Below, one piece after another: positions 1 to 4,364 of a stretch of DNA of 5,919 bases (within the stretch, counting starts at the first letter, position 1; each line of letters opens with the position of its first letter). Origin of the DNA: an uncultured Clostridia bacterium (lineage in GTDB: Bacteria; Bacillota; Clostridia; TANB77; CAG-508); assembly GCA_947595555.1 (NCBI GenBank), contig CANQES010000084.1:1-5919 (forward strand), read 5' to 3'. The notes below the pieces were generated by a model. That model ran no database searches, was not told the DNA's origin, and saw only the letters and a list, made by a program, of their open reading frames with translations. The translations under genes were made by a program, and so were the position numbers.

Positions 1-8
1 AACAAGTT

Positions 9-293
9 TTAATCATTGCCATTCCGTACTTTTTCATTTTCTAAATTTGAATAATAATCTTCTTCAATATTCAAATCTTCTAATGAAAATTTAGGAATAT
101 CATTATTTATTAAAACATAAATTTCTCCACTATAATCAGGAATACTATCTATTTCATAAGAAATTTTATTATTTTCTATTTTGTTTACAACATTTTCATT
201 TTTACTACTTTCGTTAATTCCTATAATCATTACTACAAGAATTACAATAGTCAAAATTACTATTCCAATTTTTTCTAATTTATTTTTATTCAT
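9..293 (-). CDS. N-terminal fragment of a membrane-anchored non-specific nuclease paralogue, probably frameshifted
   Basis: The 94-residue product has a short basic N-terminus and one hydrophobic segment at about residues 8-26, followed by a Ser/Asn/Glu/Lys linker, as in a type II signal anchor. Residues 48-85 (SIPDYSGEIYVLINNDIP and onward) match residues 56-93 of the complete nuclease at 1580-2338 (STIPEYASSPYVEINNNVP), so the two are paralogues. The catalytic half with the RCHLIG-type histidine is absent. At the A5 run at 30-34, dropping one A gives a frame reading EKYGMAMIKTC that stays open to the window edge, so the gene may be frameshifted rather than truncated; the similarity there is weak (G.A..C only). 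The ATG at 291-293 has a plausible SD (AAGGGTG, 303-309). As read, the product would be an anchor with no enzyme. Family assignment is good; coding status is uncertain. Confidence 0.7.
   Translation of the reverse strand: MNKNKLEKIGIVILTIVILVVMIIGINESSKNENVVNKIENNKISYEIDSIPDYSGEIYVLINNDIPKFSLEDLNIEEDYYSNLENEKVRNGND
20..32. repeat. 13-bp direct repeat, copy 1 (CATTCCGTACTTT)
   Basis: This is an exact copy, in the same orientation, of the 13-mer at 3943-3955. It lies where the nuclease fragment changes frame. Read on the minus strand it is AAAGTACGGAATG, and the overlapping bases spell ATG AAA AAG TAC GGA ATG, the reading expected at the start of a recombinase (MKKYGM). It may be an attachment core or an unrelated coincidence. 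Confidence 0.4.
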
Positions 294-313
294 TTATTTT
301 TTCACCCTTATAT

Positions 314-342
314 TTAATATCATAAAATGAGGAATTTTTCAA
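314..342 (-). promoter_or_regulatory. Sigma-A type promoter of the nuclease fragment
   Basis: On the minus strand, TTGAAA (337-342) is separated by exactly 17 bp from TATTAA (314-319). Transcription would start near 307-308, placing the SD AAGGGTG (303-309) almost at the 5' end of the message. That is unusually close and is the main reason for caution. Confidence 0.5.
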
Positions 343-583
343 GAATTAAACATAATAGAATTATAAAAAAGACTATAAATAAAATTAAAATATAAATAAT
401 TAAAAATAAGCTTTTAAATTATGTAGGCTGTAACATTTATATCACATTTTTATGTAAATTTCAACTAATATTTGAAAAAAATATAATTTTTTATCAAATT
501 AAAAAGCAAGATATTGTAGAACACCTTGTTCCTGTAAATATTTTTATTTTAATATATAAATTTTCTCTATATGGAAGTTAATA

Positions 584-603
584 AAATCCACAGGTGTGGA
601 TTT
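584..603 (-). terminator. Dyad after the 216-aa gene, possible terminator
   Basis: A perfect 9-bp inverted repeat (AAATCCACA / TGTGGATTT) with 2 bp between the arms lies 14 bp past the TAG stop of the upstream minus-strand gene. The minus-strand transcript continues TTATTAAC, so the U-tract is weak and interrupted. As a hairpin it would open to a four-base loop or wider. It could instead be an operator for a dimeric regulator. Position favours a terminator. Confidence 0.45.
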
Positions 604-617
604 AAAAATATACCAAC

Positions 618-1268
618 CTATTCATATTTTTGATATTCTCCATTTTGATAAATAAACTTGTCTCCTTTTTTAGCTGTTTCATACAAATTTTGAGGAAATT
701 CTATTTCTTCAATTCCTTCTATTCCTCCACCTTCTTTATTGTTTAAATCATATAACCAAATTCTTCCTGAATATTTTTCATCAGCTTCATAAATATGCCC
801 TTCTATTCTTTTACTATCTAAATATTGGTTTTGCTCTCTCATTTTTTCCTCAATCATATTGTTTATTTGATTTTCAATAACCTTAGTATCTTCTTTTTCT
901 AAAATAAAGTCTTCTCCTTGTTTTCTTAAAACACTTCCTAAACTTGCACCTTCAGGCAAATCTTCTATTTTCTTTGTAATTACTTCATTACTCTTACTTG
1001 GCTTGCAAACACATAAATTATAAGTGTTTTTTTCATTGGTATTTATATCGTATATATAATACATTTCTCCTTTATCTTTAGTTTCTAAAGCATAATTTTG
1101 TAAGATGTTTGCTCTTTCTATTAACATTTCATCCTTATATTTTGAAATTAAATTATTATTATTTGTCGAATTTTTTTCTAAATAATTTGATAACTCTTTC
1201 ATAAAATTTTGCACAAATTTATTCTCCTTTAAATTATTAAATAAATCATTTACTATGTCTAAATTCAA
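618..1268 (-). CDS. 216-aa protein of unknown function with DUF3006-like segments
   Basis: I cannot name this gene. The 216-residue product is acidic, has no signal peptide or membrane segment, and is probably cytoplasmic. Residues about 1-60 are helical and Asn/Lys-rich. Residues about 98-146 (EDLPEGASLGSVLRKQGEDF, then an acidic stretch and a helix) resemble the end of DUF3006 proteins, where an LPEGA.EGDVL-like strand-turn is followed by a helix. Residues about 154-216 begin RIEGHIYEADE and end with FPQNLYETAKKGDKF, which looks like a second, degenerate copy. This is pattern similarity only. The start is TTG (1266-1268): AAGGAG at 1279-1284 lies 10 nt upstream, and the next in-frame ATG (residue 23) would discard sequence that follows a strong SD. 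It has its own promoter (1334-1362) and a leader hairpin. It stands alone between two nuclease genes of one family, so it might be an accessory or immunity-like partner, but nothing in the sequence demonstrates that. Confidence 0.85.
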   Translation of the reverse strand: MNLDIVNDLFNNLKENKFVQNFMKELSNYLEKNSTNNNNLISKYKDEMLIERANILQNYALETKDKGEMYYIYDINTNEKNTYNLCVCKPSKSNEVITKKIEDLPEGASLGSVLRKQGEDFILEKEDTKVIENQINNMIEEKMREQNQYLDSKRIEGHIYEADEKYSGRIWLYDLNNKEGGGIEGIEEIEFPQNLYETAKKGDKFIYQNGEYQKYE

Positions 1269-1290
1269 TATATAATCACTCCTTGGAAAT

Positions 1291-1312
1291 ATACTATTAG
1301 ATTTAATAGTAT
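1291..1312 (-). promoter_or_regulatory. Hairpin in the 5' leader of the 216-aa gene
   Basis: ATACTATTA (1291-1299) and TAATAGTAT (1304-1312) form a perfect 9-bp inverted repeat around a four-base loop. It lies between the predicted transcription start (about 1327) and the SD, ending 6 bp before the AAGGAG. It could be a repressor operator or an RNA stem affecting ribosome access or message stability. The stem is nearly all A/T, so its RNA stability is low. Confidence 0.45.
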
Positions 1313-1333
1313 TACGAATTAAATTTAAGAGTA

Positions 1334-1362
1334 ATTATATATCGTTTTCCAGAAATTTACAA
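1334..1362 (-). promoter_or_regulatory. Sigma-A promoter of the 216-aa gene
   Basis: On the minus strand, TTGTAA (1357-1362) is separated by 17 bp from a consensus TATAAT (1334-1339). Transcription would begin near 1327, giving a leader of about 60 nt that contains the 1291-1312 hairpin. The -35 box lies about 40 bp from the MITE-like element, so that insertion sits immediately upstream of this promoter. Confidence 0.65.
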
Positions 1363-1393
1363 TAGTTTTACTTTAAATTTTTAATTATGTGCA

Positions 1394-1401
1394 TAAATAT
1401 T
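1394..1401. repeat. Target site duplication, left copy (TAAATATT)
   Basis: This 8-bp sequence directly abuts the left terminal inverted repeat (GTTAC at 1402) and is identical to 1569-1576 next to the right one. The match ends exactly at 8 bp: the next bases differ on both sides (A against C before it, G against C after it). That is the signature of a staggered-cut insertion. Confidence 0.75.
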
Positions 1402-1443
1402 GTTACAATACACAACTTATAATATGTATTATTTTGAAATACC
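1402..1443. repeat. Left terminal inverted repeat of the MITE-like element
   Basis: Outer 13 bases GTTACAATACACA, one mismatch to the right arm, then 20 identical bases (CTTATAATATGTATTATTTT), then a less conserved end running to ATACC at 1439-1443. The arm has one extra base relative to the right arm. Confidence 0.75.
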
Positions 1444-1527
1444 GCGTAAGCGACCAAACGAACGAAGTGAGTGCGATTGGAGCAACTTACATACAAGTAT
1501 TTTTATTATGGAAGTTGCGACACACAA

Positions 1528-1568
1528 GGTATAAAAAATAATACATATTATAAGCTGTGTATTGTAAC
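1528..1568. repeat. Right terminal inverted repeat of the MITE-like element
   Basis: Complement of the left arm. It begins GGTAT at 1528 and ends TGTGTATTGTAAC at 1568. The two arms could pair over about 40 bp, with three mismatches and one bulge, forming a long stem topped by the two core stems. Confidence 0.75.
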
Positions 1569-1576
1569 TAAATATT
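1569..1576. repeat. Target site duplication, right copy (TAAATATT)
   Basis: Abuts the right terminal inverted repeat and lies 3 bp from the nuclease stop codon (1580-1582). The insertion therefore just missed the coding region. Confidence 0.75.
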
Positions 1577-1579
1577 CTA

Positions 1580-2338
1580 TTATTTTTCATGACTTTCTCC
1601 AGTAGCATAATCAATGTCTATTCCTAGTTGAACATTATAGCAATAAACATTAAAGTGAATTCCTTTTCCTACATCTTCAACTGACCATGCTTCCATTTGA
1701 ACTCCACTTGCTAAAAGATTATTACCTTCAAAAATAGGTGTTACTCTATATAAAACATGATTATTTTCATTTTTATCTATGTACTCAGCTACTTCGTTTT
1801 CAAATGGTAACATTCCTTCTGTATTTAAATACCTTGTCCCAGTTATTAAATTATTTTTATTTGCATTTTCTCCTGCAAGTTGCCATCCTATTAAATGACA
1901 GCGATTATACAAATATTTGTCTTTTATTAAATTATCATATCTTTTTTGAACCCAGCCAGAAAGATCTTTGATGCTTCCTATTTCGCCACGTTCTTCTCCC
2001 TCTTTTGGCATTATTTCTTTACAAATATTTGCATAAGCCACCCCACTTCTTCCTAATACATCTAATTCACTATATTTTTCAAATGGTTCAGTGGTATAAT
2101 CCGCTTCTGTAAAATATGGAACATTATTATTTATTTCCACATAAGGACTTGATGCATATTCTGGAATTGTAGATAAATCAAATACTGTATTTTGATTATT
2201 TATATTATAATCATTTACTGGATTGCTAGTTGTAGCATTTTGGGTTATATATCCATAAATAGAAATGCAAATTAATATGACTACTGCAAGAATGTATTGC
2301 CAAATATTTATTTTTTGACTTTTCTTTTTTCTTCCCAT
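1580..2338 (-). CDS. Membrane-anchored DNA/RNA non-specific endonuclease (EndA-like, Endonuclea_NS_2 family)
   Basis: This is a 252-residue beta-beta-alpha-metal nuclease predicted to cut DNA and RNA non-specifically outside the membrane. The N-terminus is basic (MGRKKKSQK) with a hydrophobic segment at about residues 11-30 and no signal-peptidase site, suggesting a type II anchor with the nuclease outside. Residues 56-120 carry the family entry (STIPEYASSPYVEINNNVP, then LGRSGVAYANICKEIMP). The catalytic core is YNRCHLIGWQLAGENA at 144-159, with His148 as general base, and LITGTRYLNTEGMLPFEN at 164-181, with Asn172 as likely metal ligand. The end (YNVQLGIDIDYATGES) is the usual family C-terminus, so the protein looks complete. 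The usual LGRCGVAYA cysteine is Ser98 here. The ATG has GAGG (2348-2351) 9 nt upstream, and a promoter overlaps the recombinase end. Relatives serve in DNA uptake, nutrient scavenging or neutrophil-trap escape; the role here is not shown. Confidence 0.9.
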   Translation of the reverse strand: MGRKKKSQKINIWQYILAVVILICISIYGYITQNATTSNPVNDYNINNQNTVFDLSTIPEYASSPYVEINNNVPYFTEADYTTEPFEKYSELDVLGRSGVAYANICKEIMPKEGEERGEIGSIKDLSGWVQKRYDNLIKDKYLYNRCHLIGWQLAGENANKNNLITGTRYLNTEGMLPFENEVAEYIDKNENNHVLYRVTPIFEGNNLLASGVQMEAWSVEDVGKGIHFNVYCYNVQLGIDIDYATGESHEK

Positions 2339-2366
2339 AAAATTTTACCTCATTTGTTTTTTTATC

Positions 2367-2395
2367 ATTTTATCATTAAAATTGCAATTTCTCAA
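2367..2395 (-). promoter_or_regulatory. Sigma-A promoter of the nuclease, overlapping the recombinase 3' end
   Basis: On the minus strand, TTGAGA (2390-2395) is separated by 17 bp from TAAAAT (2367-2372). The -35 box lies within the last codons of the recombinase, whose stop codon is 2376-2378. This would let the nuclease be transcribed independently of the broken recombinase. Confidence 0.55.
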
Positions 2396-3569
2396 TATGG
2401 GTTTTTGGTTTTGAAAAATTGAAATAGATATAAATATTTTTGTCTTTATCAATCTCAATTTTATTAATTAAACGATATAAATACATTTTTTCTATTTGTT
2501 CTAATTGCAAAAAATTTTCTATTAATTTATTTAATTCTTTTGTTTTGTTTTCAGTAGCTATTTTTTCTCCTATTTGCGTTAGTTTTTGTTCCAATTCTTC
2601 TTTTCGTTTTAATAATTTTTTCCTATCTAATACAAATTTTTGTGAATATCTTATATAGTCTTCTTCTAAAAGAACGCCTTTTAATTTATCCATATACATC
2701 TTATCTAAATTGCTGTTTATTTCATAAATTGTTTTATCTAATTGTTCAATTTTTCTCTTGAAATTTTCTCTTACATCAAAAGTTTTATTCTGATATTTTT
2801 CATAAACTGAATAAAAAACTTCTTTATTGGCATAAATTTGAATAACCTTTTTTATTATATAAATGATTTTACTTTCAAATTTTTCATAATTGATGTTTAG
2901 TGGCGGGCAGCCTCTTGTTTTATGACCTGTACAAGTTATATATGGATGTGATTTTGAGTTTCTTTTTGAATTATTTTTTAGTACTATTTGCAATTTTCTT
3001 TTGCAATGATAACAATAAAGCAGACCTCTTAATAAATAATCATATTTTGATTTTGTATTTGTTCCTCTCTTTTCCAAAATACTATTTACTTTTTCGAATA
3101 CTTCTTCATCTATGATGGGTTCATGTGTATTGTTTACTCGTATTTGATTTTCCTTTTCCACAGTTCTAATTTTCTTTACCTTATACGATACAACTGTTTT
3201 TTTATTTTGTATAGTATTTCCAATATATACTTCATTTTTTAGCATATTACATAAAGTTACTTCGTTCCAATTATAATTTGTTTTGCTTTCATCTTGCACC
3301 ATTCCAGTTTTCCTATAACCAGTTGGAGATAAGTATTTATTGCTATTTAAGTAATTTGCTATTTCTACTGTACCATGTCCATTTGCATACATATCAAAAA
3401 TTTTTCTTACAATATCAGCTACGTTTTCATCAATAACTAACTTATTTTTAATACTAGGATGCCTTTTATATCCGATATGCTGGAATGCTACACAAATATT
3501 CACCTTGCTTTTGTTTTTCTTTATAAACACTTCTAATTTTCTTTGATATGTCTTTTGCGTACATATCAT
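2376..3569 (-). CDS. C-terminal fragment of the serine recombinase (DNA-binding, zinc ribbon, coiled coil)
   Basis: This is the downstream frame, 397 codons if read from the ATG at 3567-3569. Only residues from Gly33 (GYKRHPSIKNKL) onward are genuine; the first 32 are an out-of-frame reading of the catalytic-domain end and have no SD. Residues 33-175 form the recombinase domain (IFDMYANGHGTVEIANYLN and PIIDEEVFEKVNSIL are typical). Cys186/189 (YCYHC) and Cys213/221 (TCTGHKTRGC) form the zinc ribbon. Residues 265-345 are heptad-rich and contain LKGVLLEEDYIRYSQKF, usual in this family. Without the catalytic domain it could at most bind DNA, if it is made at all. Confidence 0.7.
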   Translation of the reverse strand: MICTQKTYQRKLEVFIKKNKSKVNICVAFQHIGYKRHPSIKNKLVIDENVADIVRKIFDMYANGHGTVEIANYLNSNKYLSPTGYRKTGMVQDESKTNYNWNEVTLCNMLKNEVYIGNTIQNKKTVVSYKVKKIRTVEKENQIRVNNTHEPIIDEEVFEKVNSILEKRGTNTKSKYDYLLRGLLYCYHCKRKLQIVLKNNSKRNSKSHPYITCTGHKTRGCPPLNINYEKFESKIIYIIKKVIQIYANKEVFYSVYEKYQNKTFDVRENFKRKIEQLDKTIYEINSNLDKMYMDKLKGVLLEEDYIRYSQKFVLDRKKLLKRKEELEQKLTQIGEKIATENKTKELNKLIENFLQLEQIEKMYLYRLINKIEIDKDKNIYIYFNFSKPKTHIEKLQF

Positions 3570-3945
3570 TCATAATTGCTTTAAAAGGTGTTATATCATT
3601 GTTTGTGCTGTCAATATATGTGTCAATTCCATCTGTTATTGCAACATATCTAATATTTTTTTCTGGAAAATAATTTTCGATGTATTCTCCTGTTTTTATA
3701 TAGTCTCTACCCAATCTTGATAAGTCCTTTGTTATAACCATATTGATACTTTTATTTTCAATATCTTGCAGTAGTTCATTAAACCCAGGTCTATTAAAAG
3801 TTGTACCTGACACACCATCATCAATGTATTCTTTAATAAGTGTTAAATCGTTCTCCTTTATATATCTTTGCAAAATTTTTCTTTGATTACCGATACTTTC
3901 GCTTTCTTGCTTGTCTCCATCTTCTCTAGATAGTCTGATATACAT
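3466..3945 (-). CDS. N-terminal catalytic fragment of the serine recombinase
   Basis: This is the upstream frame, 159 codons. Visible landmarks are the nucleophile motif MYIRLSREDGD (Ser6), the GVSGTTFNRPGFNELLQDI segment, the VITKDLSRLGRDYI active-site block with its conserved arginines, and the helix MNDMYAKDISKKIRSVYKEK that links to the DNA-binding domain. It ends two residues after the frame change (YRI). The ATG at 3943-3945 lacks a proper SD, whereas a good one (AAAGGAG, 3987-3993) lies upstream of an ATG at 3980-3982 in a different frame. The original start may therefore have been there. Confidence 0.75.
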   Translation of the reverse strand: MYIRLSREDGDKQESESIGNQRKILQRYIKENDLTLIKEYIDDGVSGTTFNRPGFNELLQDIENKSINMVITKDLSRLGRDYIKTGEYIENYFPEKNIRYVAITDGIDTYIDSTNNDITPFKAIMNDMYAKDISKKIRSVYKEKQKQGEYLCSIPAYRI

Positions 3946-3982
3946 TCCGTACTTTGAAGTTTTGAGTTTTTAAATCTAGCAT
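3926..3982 (-). CDS. 18-aa leader ORF overlapping the recombinase start, or its frameshifted native N-terminus
   Basis: ATG at 3980-3982, preceded by AAAGGAG (3987-3993), opens MLDLKTQNFKVRNVYQTI and stops at TAG 3926-3928, inside the recombinase gene. Dropping one A from the AAA at 3953-3955 turns KVRN into KYGM and joins MLDLKTQNFKYGM to YIRLSRED; a KYGM-type lead-in to YIRLSRED is common in clostridial recombinases. So either the native N-terminus is frameshifted, or a short leader is translationally coupled to the ATG at 3945. The first is favoured because the downstream ATG lacks its own SD. Confidence 0.4.
   Translation of the reverse strand: MLDLKTQNFKVRNVYQTI
3943..3955. repeat. 13-bp direct repeat, copy 2 (CATTCCGTACTTT)
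   Basis: Identical to 20-32 and in the same orientation, 3923 bp apart. It overlaps the recombinase ATG. The flanks differ immediately on both sides, so the identity is exactly 13 bp, and five of the 13 bases are G/C in a very AT-rich window. Confidence 0.4.
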
Positions 3983-4008
3983 TCTTCTCCTTTCTAGTTT
4001 GCAAAATA

Positions 4009-4036
4009 ACTATAACGTGCTCAATTAATTTTTCAG
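4009..4036 (-). promoter_or_regulatory. Possible promoter of the recombinase
   Basis: On the minus strand, CTGAAA (4031-4036) lies 16 bp from TATAGT (4009-4014). The -10 matches at five of six positions and the -35 at four. It is correctly placed just after the 41-aa ORF and ahead of the AAAGGAG at 3987-3993. It is weaker than the other promoters called here. Confidence 0.35.
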
Positions 4037-4050
4037 ATATTTTTGAATAA

Positions 4051-4176
4051 TTAATTATTTTTGATTTTTAAACTTTCAATATAATCTTTAAACATTAATC
4101 CTATAACTTCGTTTACATCTTGCTTTTCTTCTGTAAAAATATAATATGTATTAAATTCTTTTTTATCTTTATTCAA
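4051..4176 (-). CDS. Small hypothetical protein, 41 aa, upstream of the recombinase
   Basis: A short ORF with a TTG start (4174-4176) and a TAA stop (4051-4053). AAGAGG (4185-4190) lies 8 nt upstream, a good SD that fixes the start; the ATG just before TTG (4178-4180) hits TGA at its third codon. The product begins MNKDKKEFNTYYIFTEEKQD and continues to an amphipathic helix (VNEVIGLMFKDYIESLK). It has no membrane segment or cysteines. Small proteins with a helix like this often lie directly ahead of clostridial serine recombinases and may be excision or regulatory partners, but I do not recognise a named family. Confidence 0.5.
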   Translation of the reverse strand: MNKDKKEFNTYYIFTEEKQDVNEVIGLMFKDYIESLKIKNN

Positions 4177-4333
4177 AACATACACCTCTTAATAATGTTT
4201 ATTATTATTAAAATAAGATATTCATAAGCCTTAAAATTTTGTTGATAATTTTGCTGTTTAGGAGAAAATCTCCTAATACCTTTTTAAGCCCTCTAGGAGA
4301 AATTTTTATATTAAGTTTTGAGAATAAACATAG
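4177..4333. other. Intergenic region between the helicase operon terminator and the 41-aa ORF
   Basis: A gap of about 160 bp. It holds the TAGGAGA repeat cluster (4258-4300) and then AT-rich sequence leading to the SD of the 41-aa ORF. A weak promoter-like pair on the minus strand (TTATCA, 16 bp, TATGAA) is too poor to call. Confidence 0.4.
4258..4300. repeat. Three-copy TAGGAGA dyad with two mutually exclusive stems
   Basis: TAGGAGA occurs at 4259-4265, its complement TCTCCTA at 4269-4275, and TAGGAGA again at 4294-4300. The first two form a perfect 8-bp stem (TTAGGAGA/TCTCCTAA, 4258-4276) with a 3-nt loop; the second and third form a 7-bp stem with an 18-nt loop. The middle copy can pair only once. 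This fits a multi-copy protein-binding site or an attenuator-type switch ahead of the 41-aa ORF and recombinase. Neither alternative stem has a strong minus-strand U-tract. Confidence 0.5.
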
Positions 4334-4357
4334 AAAAAAGCCATTCAAACGAATGAC
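4334..4357 (-). terminator. Intrinsic terminator of the helicase / 118-aa operon
   Basis: Minus-strand transcript: stem GTCATTC (4351-4357) and GAATGGC (4340-4346) with a GUUU loop, seven pairs including one G-U, followed at once by six U residues (4334-4339). It lies 7 bp after the stop codon of the 118-aa gene. This is the clearest terminator in the window and separates that operon from the recombinase region. Confidence 0.85.
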
Positions 4358-4364
4358 CTTTATA

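Larger units (their letters stand above)
294..617. other. Intergenic region between the nuclease fragment and the 216-aa gene
   Basis: No convincing gene is present on either strand. The region holds the promoter of the nuclease fragment (314-342), a very AT-rich imperfect inverted repeat around 470-499 (ATTTG plus an A run against a T run plus CAAAT), a short GAACA/TGTTC dyad at 519-531, and the 9-bp dyad at 584-603 just past the upstream gene. The rest is featureless AT-rich sequence with stops in all frames. Confidence 0.6.
1402..1568. mobile_element. MITE-like non-autonomous insertion element, 167 bp
   Basis: The element is bounded by long terminal inverted repeats: 1402-1443 and the complement of 1528-1568 agree at 38 of 41 paired positions with one extra base, starting GTTACAATACACA. 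It is flanked by a perfect 8-bp duplication (TAAATATT). The roughly 84-bp core is visibly richer in G+C than its surroundings and contains two smaller stems: CCAAACG/CGATTGG (1455-1461 with 1474-1480, one mismatch) and GCAACTT/AAGTTGC (1482-1488 with 1512-1518). It carries no transposase, so it would have been moved in trans. Eight-bp duplications are known from several IS families (for example IS66, ISL3, IS6, IS256), and I cannot assign this one. It begins 11 bp after the nuclease stop codon, so its folded transcript could act as a terminator or 3' stabiliser for the nuclease message. Confidence 0.75.
2376..3945 (-). pseudogene. Large serine recombinase, frameshifted
   Basis: Taken together the two reading frames encode one large serine recombinase of about 522 residues, the type (TnpX/TndX-like) that excises and integrates clostridial mobilisable transposons and ICEs. 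The order is complete: resolvase catalytic domain (about 1-140, nucleophile Ser in MYIRLSRED), recombinase DNA-binding domain (about 155-300), zinc ribbon with Cys311, 314, 338 and 346, a long coiled coil (about 390-470), and a terminal strand (IEIDKDKNIYIYFNF). The frames part at the codons for PAY|GYKRHPS. The minus strand reads GCATATCGGATATAAAAGG, and removing one C (complement of base 3474) restores AYGYKR with no further stop. The span minus one base is an exact multiple of three. All catalytic and zinc residues remain, so the lesion is recent, or it is a sequencing error. A second frame problem may lie at the start (see 3926-3982). Confidence 0.85.

Noticed and set aside
470..499. AT-rich inverted repeat
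   Set aside because: Imperfect, nearly all A/T, and expected by chance in such sequence; no positional context supports a function.
519..531. LexA/SOS-box-like dyad GAAC-N5-GTTC
   Set aside because: Firmicute SOS boxes have GAAC-N4-GTTC. The spacing is off by one and it is not next to a promoter.
1429..1614. Minus-strand 61-codon ORF over the MITE-like element and the nuclease 3' end
   Set aside because: It runs through the inverted repeats and the structured core, overlaps the nuclease in another frame, and yields an SHSLRSFGRLRG-type peptide, a familiar artefact of GAACGAAGTGAG-type repeats.
1738..1971. Plus-strand ORF of 77 codons
   Set aside because: Antisense shadow of the well-supported nuclease, with no SD and a Leu/Tyr/Phe-rich composition typical of the opposite strand of AT-rich genes.
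2440..3115. Two plus-strand ORFs (2440-2658 and 2900-3115)
   Set aside because: Antisense to the recombinase C-terminal half, which has clear family motifs. The Phe/Ile/Ser-rich products have no recognisable features.
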